DNA of 32,229 nt from an uncultured Actinomycetes bacterium (GTDB lineage Bacteria > Actinomycetota > Actinomycetes > Nanopelagicales > Nanopelagicaceae). Both the position numbers and the translations under genes were made by a program. Of the stretch, positions 1-8,795 are shown in pieces; positions within the stretch are counted from its first letter, which is position 1; each line of letters opens with the position of its first letter. The notes under the pieces are model-generated. The model did no database searches. It had not been told where the DNA came from and saw only the letters and a program-made list of their open reading frames with translations. The stretch is from the NCBI GenBank assembly GCA_903854185.1, contig CAINVP010000021.1:1-32229 (forward strand). The letters run 5' to 3'.

Positions 1-869
1 AGGAAGCCAATGCCGCTAAGTAGACAACCGAGCTTGAACCAGTATCTCTCTGGACGAATCTTCGTCAATCGATGGGCATTAAGTCGACCAAGTATCATCG
101 CGAACATAAATGCGATGTAACTCAAGGTAGCACTTGATTCACTCGCGCCCATATCCTCCTTGGTCATCAGTGATGACCAGTCATTGGAGCAGGCCTCAAG
201 AAAGATTGCCAATGTCGCTGCAATAATAAATAGGTAGCCCTCTTTAATAAAAATCTTAAGGGTGGCGACACCAACAGATGGCGTCTCATCTGGTGAACTA
301 TCTTTTCCATCGACAAAGACATCGGTCAGTTTATGAATAGATATTTGAGTAAGTACCCAAATAATTGGCATCAAGATATCGATATGCCAAGCAAGGCTGA
401 CTCTTCCTGCTAAGAAGGCGCCCAGGATTGCCGTAAATAATGCGCCTGCACTCCACGTGCCATGCATACGAGGAAGAAAGGATTCCCCACTTAACGTCTG
501 TCGATGTAGCGCCTGTGCGTTAATCGATGTGTGATAGACGCCGAAGCAACCGGATGCAGCAATCATTGCGACTACAAATATCAACGGACTCTGAATGTGT
601 GGCTGTAGCGCCATATCTGTATAGAGAACAGTTGAGGCGACAATCAGAACTCTCTTAGGACCAAATCTATGCACTAGTTGACCGGCAGCAAGCAGGCTAA
701 TGACTGCTCCGATTGCACCAAAACTGAGGAGCGTTCCCATGGTGCCGTTATTGACACCAAGGTTCGCCTTCATATCCGGTGTGCGCGGGGCGATTGCCAT
801 CAGACCAATACCAAATAAGAAGAAGAGTAGACGTTGGTGAATACGTTCGCTCTTTGAGATGGTAATCAT
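1..869 (-). CDS. MFS transporter, partial (3' end lies beyond the window)
   Basis: Minus frame starting ATG at 869 stays open to the window edge. Translation begins MITISKSERIHQRLLFFLFGIGLMAIAPRTPDMKANLGVNNGTMGTLLSFGAIGAVISLLAAGQLVHRFGPKRVLIVAST, with MFS-like TM helices and a GxLxxRFGPKR-type loop. The ATG overlaps the upstream gene's stop (ATGA). Absent from the ORF track because it has no in-window stop. Confidence 0.85.
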   Translation of the reverse strand, partial: MITISKSERIHQRLLFFLFGIGLMAIAPRTPDMKANLGVNNGTMGTLLSFGAIGAVISLLAAGQLVHRFGPKRVLIVASTVLYTDMALQPHIQSPLIFVVAMIAASGCFGVYHTSINAQALHRQTLSGESFLPRMHGTWSAGALFTAILGAFLAGRVSLAWHIDILMPIIWVLTQISIHKLTDVFVDGKDSSPDETPSVGVATLKIFIKEGYLFIIAATLAIFLEACSNDWSSLMTKEDMGASESSATLSYIAFMFAMILGRLNAHRLTKIRPERYWFKLGCLLSGIGF

Positions 870-1771
870 CAGAAGAGTGCGTTAGCTAATTGCTTGCGGG
901 CATCGAGCAGAATGGGATCAGCTGGATCAATCAAGGTGAATAGACCTACCAGATGCTCACGAACGACCTTCTTGGAATCAGCATCAGCAATCTTGACCAG
1001 TTCGATGAGACGGTTAAAGGATGATTGATACTCACCCAGGGCAATCTCAATATCAGCACATTGAATTTGAAGGGCGACATCGGAAGGCTCTGCCGCTCCT
1101 CGTGCCAGCACCTCTGAAAATTGCAGACCATGAACGCGTGAGAGCAGCTCCACTTGAGCGAGGCCTAGAGTGGCGATGTTGCTGCCTGGACTGCGATTGA
1201 GCCAAGTTTGATAGGCAGCCCGAGCGCCGTCGTAATCTTCATTCTCTAGCGCCGCCATTGCCAACTCTTCTTCCGGCTCTAACTTCTCCTCTGCCAACGT
1301 ATCTTCCGCAGGCGCCTGCCCCACGCCCTTCTCGGCTGCGAGCTTTACCACCTTATCGATGACAGATTGGATCTGAGCAAGTGGTGGCATCGCTTCAAAG
1401 AGTGGAACGAGCTGTTCTGCAACAAGAGCGAGTGCATAAGGTACGGCCTTTACCTGGAGCGCTTGAGCAACTTCTGGCTCAGCATCGACATCGAGGGAGG
1501 CAAAGACCCACGACTTCGTAGAGTCGTCGGCCTGCAATTTTGAGATAACTTTGAGCAACTCTTGTGACTGAGCACTTCGTGGTGACCAACAAATTAAAAT
1601 GACAACGGAGGCGTTTGAGATAGGAAGAACCTCGTTAACCAGATTCGATTGTCGAGTTACGAAACCGAGCGCCTCTTCCGGTAGTTCAACAGTGGGCTTC
1701 CTCAATGAGCTGAGGTCAAAAGCGCGACCAAAAGCGCTCGCCCCGCCCGGAACTCCTGAATTCATGCTCAC
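869..1771 (-). CDS. YbbN-like thioredoxin-fold/tetratricopeptide protein
   Basis: 300-aa ORF with a degenerate thioredoxin N-half (CWSPRSAQSQELL...FASLDVDAEPEVAQALQVKAVPYALAL) and a TPR-like C-half. GTG start at 1771, or ATG at 1765. Confidence 0.8.
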   Translation of the reverse strand: MSMNSGVPGGASAFGRAFDLSSLRKPTVELPEEALGFVTRQSNLVNEVLPISNASVVILICWSPRSAQSQELLKVISKLQADDSTKSWVFASLDVDAEPEVAQALQVKAVPYALALVAEQLVPLFEAMPPLAQIQSVIDKVVKLAAEKGVGQAPAEDTLAEEKLEPEEELAMAALENEDYDGARAAYQTWLNRSPGSNIATLGLAQVELLSRVHGLQFSEVLARGAAEPSDVALQIQCADIEIALGEYQSSFNRLIELVKIADADSKKVVREHLVGLFTLIDPADPILLDARKQLANALF

Positions 1772-1864
1772 AGGGCTATCTTGCCAAACTTCGTTGCCTT
1801 CGCCTATTCCTGTTTTACATTATTCAGGCTTAAGTGAAAGCCCCCGCTGAGCTACAATCGCACT

Positions 1865-2009
1865 TACTCAAGGTAATCTCTGGGAATCTCAGATCTTCTT
1901 TTTCAGTAGATTGTGAAGACGTAAAAGTTGTGGATGATGTTATAGTTTTCTAAGTCAAGGGGTCGCAAGGGCCTTTCGAGAAATCGGAAGGCCCTTCTCC
2001 CTTATTTTT
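1865..2009 (+). ncRNA. Putative small RNA ending at a strong intrinsic terminator
   Basis: Gap between two minus-strand genes. A plus-strand TACAAT (1853-1858) could be a -10; the -35 is weak (TTAAGT, 17-bp spacer). A plus-oriented terminator ends at 2009. No convincing ORF in between. Confidence 0.35.
1957..2009 (+). terminator. Rho-independent terminator, plus-strand orientation
   Basis: AAGGGCCTTTCG-agaaat-CGGAAGGCCCTT (1967-1996) with an outer AAGGG/CCCTT helix (1957-1961/1999-2003), followed by ATTTTT. No T-tract on the minus strand. Confidence 0.75.
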
Positions 2010-2029
2010 ACTGGTGGTTCTTTTTCAGT

Positions 2030-3295
2030 TTAAGAAGAGAGCCCGCCGGTGTTCGCACCAGAGCCGATCTCCTCGGAGGCAACTTGAGTGCCTGAGTCGG
2101 TTCTAAAGGGGAGAATTTTCTCAACATAATCCTGAGTAGCGAAGTCGAGGCCTAAGTCCTGGCCAGCGCTCTCACCTAAGTACCAACGGTGCTCAAGAAT
2201 CTCGTGGAACATCTGTGCAGGTTCAACGCGACCGCGAAGTTCTGCCGGAATCATCCCAATGACGTGGTCATAGACCTTTGTCAGCCAGGTATGTGCCGAC
2301 TCTTCAACAGTTGGTTTTGGATTCGGTTCGCGGGATCGATAGCGGTCAAAGGATGCAAGCAACCGCTTTGCTTGGAGTTCCTCTGCATCGATTCCGAGAA
2401 TTTGCTTGAGACGCGCTTGATGGTAGCCAGCGGCAACGAGCTTTGGAACAAACTTTAAGATGCCCTTCTCGCCATCGAGTGCGACCTCAACCTCTTCCAC
2501 CGCAAAGCCGAGATCCTGCAGCGATCGCATTGCCTTCTCAACAGCGTGACGATCTTTAGGATCGAGCATCTTGGGTTCGTTGAGCGCGGCCCAGAGGCGG
2601 CGGTAACGGGCAATGACACCCTTCGAGGAACGAATTGGATCTAATCCGGGATGTAAGTACCCGGCAATTGCCAAATCTTCTAACTCGGCTGCTACGTTGA
2701 ATAGTGAAATTTCCAGATCGTGTTCACGCTGACCCTCGGTCAGGGCCGATTGAAATTCTCCAGTTTCAGCATCCACAAGATAGGCCGAATATTGATCGGC
2801 ATCTCGGCGGAAGAGTGCGTTCGAGAGCGAACAGTCACCCCACCAAAAACCGATGAGATGTAACTTCACAAGTAAGAGCGCTAGTGCATTCGCCATCATG
2901 TTGATCTCATGTGGAGTGATATTGGAACTCAGGATGACGCGATACGGCAATGAGTACGGCAGGTAACGAGTCACTAGCGCAGTGGGAAGTTCGTTGCCCC
3001 GGTTGTCTAGTCGACCGTCAACAACGGCGAGTGGTTCCACGGATGGTGCGCCACGGCTTGCTAGTTCGCGTAGGAGTCCGTACTCACGCTTGGAGAACTC
3101 CTCGACGGTCTCCTTCACTGCATAGACATCCTCATCACGGTCGCCTGTGCGGACCAAGCGCACCACGTGGCGGGAGATCCCTCGCATGGATGCCAGACCA
3201 GGATCTTCAGTCCAATCTTCAAGGGATTTATTCCACGGCAGGTCATAGAGAGAGAGGATCTCTCCCCCACTACCTGTAATCCGCAAATCTCCCAT
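2030..3295 (-). CDS. DUF4032 domain-containing protein (kinase-like)
   Basis: 421-aa ORF. Includes a phosphotransferase-like loop GFWWGDCSLSNALFRRDADQYSAYLVDAETGEF. GAGAGG Shine-Dalgarno upstream of the ATG. Confidence 0.75.
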   Translation of the reverse strand: MGDLRITGSGGEILSLYDLPWNKSLEDWTEDPGLASMRGISRHVVRLVRTGDRDEDVYAVKETVEEFSKREYGLLRELASRGAPSVEPLAVVDGRLDNRGNELPTALVTRYLPYSLPYRVILSSNITPHEINMMANALALLLVKLHLIGFWWGDCSLSNALFRRDADQYSAYLVDAETGEFQSALTEGQREHDLEISLFNVAAELEDLAIAGYLHPGLDPIRSSKGVIARYRRLWAALNEPKMLDPKDRHAVEKAMRSLQDLGFAVEEVEVALDGEKGILKFVPKLVAAGYHQARLKQILGIDAEELQAKRLLASFDRYRSREPNPKPTVEESAHTWLTKVYDHVIGMIPAELRGRVEPAQMFHEILEHRWYLGESAGQDLGLDFATQDYVEKILPFRTDSGTQVASEEIGSGANTGGLSS

Positions 3296-3384
3296 GGCTT
3301 AATCCTCTCGCATAGCCGTCATCCCCCTCGCCTTTTTGGGTTACGAACGTGTAAATGAATAGTGATGAATCCCATCTCAGGCTT

Positions 3385-3399
3385 TAAAATCAAGGTATG
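3385..3399 (+). promoter_or_regulatory. Predicted leaderless promoter/start of the AI-2E family transporter
   Basis: TAAAAT (3385-3390), N6 (caaggt), ATG (3397). Confidence 0.5.
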
Positions 3400-4536
3400 G
3401 CTAATGCAATCCAGAAGATTCCCGGTCGAATTCGTACAAAGAAGGCTGCTGCAAAAGCGCCAGCTACAAAACGCGACATGGGCGCAGCAGGTCAACCACT
3501 CGATCATGGCCATCCATTCTATTTTGGATTTCTCGCCGCATCTGGTGGCGTTCTAGCAATCACGCTTCTTCGAGCTCTCTCCAGCGCCAGCCAAGTCTTT
3601 GTTCTGATTGTCATCTCGCTCTTCCTTGCGGCCGGCCTCAACCCTGCGGTGGAGTTCTTTCAGCGTCGCGGGCTAAAGCGTGGGGCATCTGTAGGCGTCA
3701 TTGTGCTGATCACTCTTGGGCTAGCAACTCTCTTCTCCTTCGCTGTCATTCCACCAGTTATAGAGCAGATCAATGCGCTCGTACGTCATGCACCAACTCT
3801 TGTTACAGATTTAAAAAGTACTAAGTGGATTGCAACCCTCAATAGTCACTTCGGCATCGTTGATTCTTTGCAGACTAAGGTAACTTCAGCCTTCAAGAAT
3901 GGACAGATCACTGTCGGAGCTTTTGGCGGAGTTATTGGCGTTGGCAAGGCCGTTATATCCGGAGCGATATCGGCGCTGACCATTCTGGTATTAACTCTCT
4001 ACTTCACCGCTTCACTACCTACGGTAACAAATTCCCTATATCGCTTGGTTCCGAAATCTCGTCGGGAGCGGGTCTCAAAGATTAGCGATGAGATCATCGC
4101 CCGCACCGGGGCATTCGTTGGCGGTCAGGCGACGGTTGCCGTCATTGCCGGCATCTTCATTCTGATTGTTGCTCTCGTGCTACACATTCCCTATGCCACA
4201 GCGTTAGCACTTCTTGTATTTCTCTGTGGCTTAATTCCCCTTATCGGCCATTTGCTTGGCGTATCTGTCGTGACCGTCGTGGCTTTTACAAAATCACCAC
4301 TTATCGCAGTGATTGCCTTTGTAATCTATGTAGCTTATGTTCAAGTTGAGAATTATGTAATTATGCCTCGCATCATGAAACGCTCACTTGAAATGCCTGG
4401 CTTAATCACAATTATTGCAGCGCTTCTCGGAACAAGCCTGCTCGGTTTAGTCGGCGGAATACTTGCTGTGCCGATTGCTGCAGCTGTGCTGCTCATTGTC
4501 GATGAGGTCTTCCTGGGTAAGGCAGATGCGAGTTAA
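3397..4536 (+). CDS. AI-2E family transporter (permease)
   Basis: 379-aa multi-TM protein with AI-2E family signatures (GLIPLIGHLLG...VQVENYVIMPRIMKRSLEMPGLITIIAALLGTSLLGLVGGILAVPIAA). Confidence 0.9.
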   Translation: MANAIQKIPGRIRTKKAAAKAPATKRDMGAAGQPLDHGHPFYFGFLAASGGVLAITLLRALSSASQVFVLIVISLFLAAGLNPAVEFFQRRGLKRGASVGVIVLITLGLATLFSFAVIPPVIEQINALVRHAPTLVTDLKSTKWIATLNSHFGIVDSLQTKVTSAFKNGQITVGAFGGVIGVGKAVISGAISALTILVLTLYFTASLPTVTNSLYRLVPKSRRERVSKISDEIIARTGAFVGGQATVAVIAGIFILIVALVLHIPYATALALLVFLCGLIPLIGHLLGVSVVTVVAFTKSPLIAVIAFVIYVAYVQVENYVIMPRIMKRSLEMPGLITIIAALLGTSLLGLVGGILAVPIAAAVLLIVDEVFLGKADAS

Positions 4537-5252
4537 AGCTCGGTCGGAAGCGGAAGATGCTCTGGGGCAATAATTCGAGTTATCTCACTTAAGACACGAT
4601 AAACAGCTGGCTCTCCCACCCACAAGTGTTTCGCTCCTTCAACCGGAATTAACTCCAACTGAGTGAGCGCAGCGAATCGTTCTCGTGCTGCATCCGGCTT
4701 TAGATAATCGTCGTACTCAGGAACAAGTGCAATCACGGGGCGGCCATCGTTTGCCCAGAACTCTAGGTCACTTACTTGCGAACTCCGAAGTGGTGGCGCT
4801 AACAAGATCAAACCCTGTACTTGCGGATTGCGAGCATGGCGAAGTGCGAGGTCAGTTCCGAATGACCAACCAACAACCCAGAGGTTGTCGGCGCCAAGCT
4901 CGGTTAGCGCAAAGTCCATTGCGGCTTCCACATCCAAGCGCTCGCTATCACCGTTATCGAATACCCCATCTGATTTCCCGGCTTCTGATTCTGTACCCCG
5001 GGTATTGAAACGAAGGACTTCTATGCCTGCCATAGCAGGTAGTCGATTTGCGGCCTTCTTGTACAGATGCGAATCCATCATGCCACCGTGCGTAGGTAGC
5101 GGGTGAAGGCAGATGAGAGTGCCGGTGCGTGGGCCTAGCGGCGTCGCTACCTCGCCAACGAGCCTCAACCCATCCGCCGTCTGAAGTGTGATCGAGCGCC
5201 GTTCGGCTGGCAACACGGAACTTGGTCGTATTGGACCTATTAACTCTGGCAC
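4533..5252 (-). CDS. Alpha/beta hydrolase
   Basis: 239 aa. LICLHPLPTHGGMMDSHLY, nucleophile elbow GWSFG, and a terminal His in VEGAKHLW. GTG start. Confidence 0.85.
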   Translation of the reverse strand: MPELIGPIRPSSVLPAERRSITLQTADGLRLVGEVATPLGPRTGTLICLHPLPTHGGMMDSHLYKKAANRLPAMAGIEVLRFNTRGTESEAGKSDGVFDNGDSERLDVEAAMDFALTELGADNLWVVGWSFGTDLALRHARNPQVQGLILLAPPLRSSQVSDLEFWANDGRPVIALVPEYDDYLKPDAARERFAALTQLELIPVEGAKHLWVGEPAVYRVLSEITRIIAPEHLPLPTEL

Positions 5253-5274
5253 AAATTAAGTTTAGTCTGTACCC
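5253..5274. promoter_or_regulatory. Overlapping divergent leaderless promoters
   Basis: Plus: TAGTCT (5263-5268)-N6-GTG (5275). Minus: TAAACT (5264-5259)-N6-GTG (5252). The two -10 boxes share the TA at 5263-5264. Confidence 0.55.
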
Positions 5275-6744
5275 GTGAGCCTACAAACTGAGACATTTCC
5301 TTCCCACAGCCCTGCCACCGGCGAGGTATTGCATGAGTACCGCAACACCTCCGCGGATGAAGTCCATCGCTCTGTTGCTCGCGCTCGTGTTGCCGCCGTT
5401 GCGTGGAAAGGCTTGGGTTACAAAGGTCGACGCAGAGTACTTCTTGCCTGGAGCGCTCTTCTGACCGAACGTATGGACGAACTCGCAGAGTTGATTGCAA
5501 GTGAAACTGGCAAGCCGAAGAGTGATGCTGGATTGGAAACATCTCTCACTATTAGCCATCTTGCTTGGGCGGCAAAGAGTGCTGCGAGAATTCTTGGAAA
5601 GTCTGAACGCAGTCCTGGTCTATTAATGCTTAATATGTCAGCGCATGTTGAAAGGTCTCCATATGGCGTTGTAGGAGTAATTGGACCATGGAACTACCCG
5701 GTCTTCACCCCTATGGGTTCGATTGCATATGCGCTGGCAAGTGGAAATACCGTTGTCTTCAAGCCAAGTGAATACACGCCCGGAGTTGGGCACTGGCTGG
5801 GTGAAACCTTCAGCGAAGTTGCACCATTTGCCGAGATTTTCCAAGTAGTAACCGGGTTACCTGAAACCGGTCGTGCGTTGACAGAGAGCGCCGTCGATAA
5901 ACTCGCCTTTACCGGATCCACACGAACGGCAAAGAAAGTCGCGGCTTCATGCGCTGAACGGATGATCCCCGTTGTTCTCGAATGTGGCGGAAAAGATCCC
6001 ATCATCGTTGCTGAAGATGCCGATGTGAAGAAGGCTGCGGAGTACTCACTCTGGTCGGCCATGTCCAACGCCGGTCAGACCTGTATTGGTGCGGAGCGAG
6101 TTTATGTCGAAGCAAAAGTTGCTAAGGCATTTATCGCTGAGATTGCAGAGCAGGCAAAGGGAATTAAAGCTGGCATTAACTACGGTCCGGCCACGATGCC
6201 CTCACAGCTCAAGGTGATTCAGAGCCATATCGATGATGCTGCAGATAAGGGAGGACACTTCCTCGTGGGCGGTCGCGACTCGGTGCAGGCACCATTTGTT
6301 TCCCCGACAATCATCTTGGATGTCCCTGAAGATTCTCTCGCGATTACCGATGAAACATTTGGACCGACTCTTACGATTAATACCGTGGCAAGTATCGATG
6401 AAGCAATTCGACTCTCCAATGCTTCTAAGTACGGGTTAGCTGCATCTGTCTGGTCAAAGCGAAATGGTGAGAAGATTGCATCACAACTTCAATGTGGCAT
6501 GGTCTCCATCAACTCGGTAATTGCATTTGCAGCTATCGCAACTCTGCCATTTGGCGGCGTGAAAGATAGTGGTTACGGCCGAATCCATGGCGAAGAGGGC
6601 TTAAAAGAGTTTACTTATGCCCGTGCAGTCGTGAAGCCTCGCTTTAATATTCCGATTGAATTCACAACGTTCAAGCGAACTAAGTTTGTTGATCGATTTA
6701 TTCGTACTCTGATTCGAATTTTGCACTCAAGGCGTCGAGGCTAG
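5275..6744 (+). CDS. Aldehyde dehydrogenase family protein
   Basis: 489 aa. GPWNYPVFTPMG, FKPSEYTP, FTGSTRTAKKV, LECGGKDPIIV, NAGQTCIGAERVYV; catalytic Cys and Glu motifs intact. Confidence 0.95.
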   Translation: MSLQTETFPSHSPATGEVLHEYRNTSADEVHRSVARARVAAVAWKGLGYKGRRRVLLAWSALLTERMDELAELIASETGKPKSDAGLETSLTISHLAWAAKSAARILGKSERSPGLLMLNMSAHVERSPYGVVGVIGPWNYPVFTPMGSIAYALASGNTVVFKPSEYTPGVGHWLGETFSEVAPFAEIFQVVTGLPETGRALTESAVDKLAFTGSTRTAKKVAASCAERMIPVVLECGGKDPIIVAEDADVKKAAEYSLWSAMSNAGQTCIGAERVYVEAKVAKAFIAEIAEQAKGIKAGINYGPATMPSQLKVIQSHIDDAADKGGHFLVGGRDSVQAPFVSPTIILDVPEDSLAITDETFGPTLTINTVASIDEAIRLSNASKYGLAASVWSKRNGEKIASQLQCGMVSINSVIAFAAIATLPFGGVKDSGYGRIHGEEGLKEFTYARAVVKPRFNIPIEFTTFKRTKFVDRFIRTLIRILHSRRRG

Positions 6745-6754
6745 TCTCACCTGA

Positions 6755-7084
6755 CTAAAATTTAGGAGCGTTGCGCGTCCGTTGAACATTAGGACGTCGG
6801 TGATCCTTCTTCTCCCAGCACTTTGTATGCCAATGCCGACGATCATCGACATCGTCATGCGGCCAGGCGACAATATGTGGCGTTGCAGTAGGAATGAGTT
6901 GATCGCAGCCCGGACAACGATATGGCTTCGTTGATGTTGAACCCGTGATCTTTCGAACGGTGTAGAAGCCCTCTTCATGTTCTTCAATAGTGGAGAAGGA
7001 GCGAGATATCTCATCCTCTTCGCCCGTACCCGGATTTCGCCCAGCCCGCTTAGAGCGCTTTGGGTGATTTCGACGCGGGCTCAT
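6755..7084 (-). CDS. Small actinobacterial Zn-ribbon-like protein of unknown function
   Basis: Start chosen at the internal ATG at 7084 (MSPRRNHPKRSKRAG...), preceded by GGGGAGAA. Contains CPGCDQLIP...HIVAW...RHWHTKCW. Confidence 0.7.
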   Translation of the reverse strand: MSPRRNHPKRSKRAGRNPGTGEEDEISRSFSTIEEHEEGFYTVRKITGSTSTKPYRCPGCDQLIPTATPHIVAWPHDDVDDRRHWHTKCWEKKDHRRPNVQRTRNAPKF

Positions 7085-7158
7085 AGATATATTCTCCCCG
7101 ATTTTTGAGGGGAATCTCTCCCTTCTCACGCCCGCGATTGGCACAGGGCGCGCTCTCA

Positions 7159-7172
7159 GGGCAGGATTGCCC
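7159..7172 (+). promoter_or_regulatory. RBS-proximal hairpin upstream of the ABC ATPase
   Basis: GGGCA-GGAT-TGCCC (7159-7172), one nt before ATG 7174. The SD-like GGA lies in the tetraloop. Confidence 0.4.
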
Positions 7173-7173
7173 C

Positions 7174-8016
7174 ATGCAGGTGGCGATATCTATACGCGGA
7201 GCGACAAAGTCATATGATGGCAAGAGCGTGCTCCAAGGCATTGACCTTGAGATTCACAGCGGCGAGATCTTCGCAATCCTCGGCCCAAATGGGGCGGGAA
7301 AGACGACGCTTGTCGAAATTCTCGAGGGGTACCGTAACCGGGACGGTGGAGAGATTTCCGTTCTTGGCAGTGATCCCGACAAGGGTTCACTCGAATGGCG
7401 AAATCGAATTGGTATCGTCCTTCAAAGCGCCAGTGATGCTGGGGATCTCACCGTTACCGAAGTTGTCGAAAATTTCGCTCACTATTATTCAAAGCCGCGC
7501 ACGCCCGGCACGGTCATTGACCAGGTGGGACTACGTGAGAAGGCGGCTTCCAAGGTTTCCACCTTATCCGGCGGCCAACGTCGCCGGCTTGATGTCGCCC
7601 TAGGAATCATCGGCTCACCTGAAATTCTCTTCCTTGACGAGCCAACCACAGGATTTGATCCAGAAGCGCGACGAGAATTTTGGGGCTTAATCCGCAGACT
7701 TCGAGATGAGGGAACCACCATCTTGCTCACCACCCACTACCTCGATGAGGCAGAGGAGTTGGCCGATCGCGTTGCGGTCCTTGTCGCTGGGCGCATCAGT
7801 GAAATAGCTCGCCCGAGCGAGTTAGGTGGACGGAATAGAAAAGGCGCTCTCATTTCCTGGAGTGACGCAAGCGGTGATCACCTGGAAGAGAGCACGCGCC
7901 CAACAGAGTTTATTGCGACGTTATCCGCAACCTTTGAGGGCGAGATTCCGAACCTACAGGTACGCAGACCAACTCTGGAAGATATCTACCTTGAGATGAT
8001 TGAGGGCCAGGCATGA
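7174..8016 (+). CDS. ABC transporter ATP-binding protein (drug/ABC-2 type)
   Basis: Walker A GPNGAGKTT, signature LSGGQRRRLD, Walker B ILFLDEPTTGFD, H-loop TTHYLDEAEE. Start revised from TTG 7105 to ATG 7174 (MQVAISIRGATKSYDG). Confidence 0.93.
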   Translation: MQVAISIRGATKSYDGKSVLQGIDLEIHSGEIFAILGPNGAGKTTLVEILEGYRNRDGGEISVLGSDPDKGSLEWRNRIGIVLQSASDAGDLTVTEVVENFAHYYSKPRTPGTVIDQVGLREKAASKVSTLSGGQRRRLDVALGIIGSPEILFLDEPTTGFDPEARREFWGLIRRLRDEGTTILLTTHYLDEAEELADRVAVLVAGRISEIARPSELGGRNRKGALISWSDASGDHLEESTRPTEFIATLSATFEGEIPNLQVRRPTLEDIYLEMIEGQA

Positions 8017-8795
8017 GAACGCTTGTAATCGGAGCCCATCGAGGTCAACTTGAGTTAAAGCAGTTCTTCCGTCAACGTGAATCAGTTGTCTTCACGCTGC
8101 TCTTTCCCATTATGTTGATGTTTATCTTTGGGTCAATCTTTAAGAACTCAATTGCACCTGGCGTAACCTTCAGCCAATACTTTATCGCTGGCATGATTGC
8201 CTCCGGCCTCGTGAACTCTGGCTTTCAGCAACTCGCAATCATGATTCCTATGGAGCGCGATTTCGGCACTTTGAAACGCTTGAGGGGCACACCGATGCCA
8301 CCACTCTCCTACTTCATTGGAAAGTTAGTCGTCGTTGCAGTCTCAGTAACAATTCAGGTCGTCCTCTTGATGGGATTTGGAGAGCTCTTCTTCCACTTAC
8401 ATATGCCAACCTCTGGTGAGAAGTGGCTACGACTACTCTGGCTCATCCTTCTTGGAAGCATCTGCTCGACAGTTCTTGGAATTGCCTTCTCCGCTCTTCC
8501 GAAGAATGGTCGAGGTGCGTCTGCAATCGTCTCACCAATCGTCATCGTGCTTCAATTCTTCTCGGGCGTCTTCTTTGTCTTTACCGACTTGCCCAAGTGG
8601 ATGCAACAACTAGCGGCGATCTTCCCTCTTAAATGGCTAACACAAGGCATGAGGTCAGTATTTCTCCCCGATTCATTTGCAGTAAAAGAGGCTACGGGAT
8701 CCTGGGAATCAGGGCGCATCTTTATTATTTTGCTCGCATGGGCAGTTGCTGGAACCGTTCTAGCGGTGAAGAGTTTTAGATGGAGTAATAAATGA
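8013..8795 (+). CDS. ABC-2 type transporter permease
   Basis: 260-aa, 6-TM protein with LKRLRGTPMPPLSYFIGKL and VFFVFTDLPKWMQQLAAIFPLKWLTQGMRSVF. ATGA overlap with the ATPase gene. Confidence 0.92.
   Translation: MRTLVIGAHRGQLELKQFFRQRESVVFTLLFPIMLMFIFGSIFKNSIAPGVTFSQYFIAGMIASGLVNSGFQQLAIMIPMERDFGTLKRLRGTPMPPLSYFIGKLVVVAVSVTIQVVLLMGFGELFFHLHMPTSGEKWLRLLWLILLGSICSTVLGIAFSALPKNGRGASAIVSPIVIVLQFFSGVFFVFTDLPKWMQQLAAIFPLKWLTQGMRSVFLPDSFAVKEATGSWESGRIFIILLAWAVAGTVLAVKSFRWSNK

Noticed and set aside
1599-1850. 83-aa plus-strand ORF upstream of the putative sRNA
   Set aside because: Mostly antisense to the YbbN-like gene; Ser/Pro-rich and motif-free. It could be transcribed, but I cannot support it as coding.
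1957-2009. Reading this hairpin as the terminator of the DUF4032 gene (minus strand)
   Set aside because: The minus strand has an A-tract before the stem but no U-tract after it, so the geometry fits plus-strand termination. A minor minus-strand effect cannot be excluded.
5240-5559. Minus ORFs opposite the start of the aldehyde dehydrogenase
   Set aside because: Antisense to a well-supported CDS and overlapping the divergent promoter; no protein signatures.
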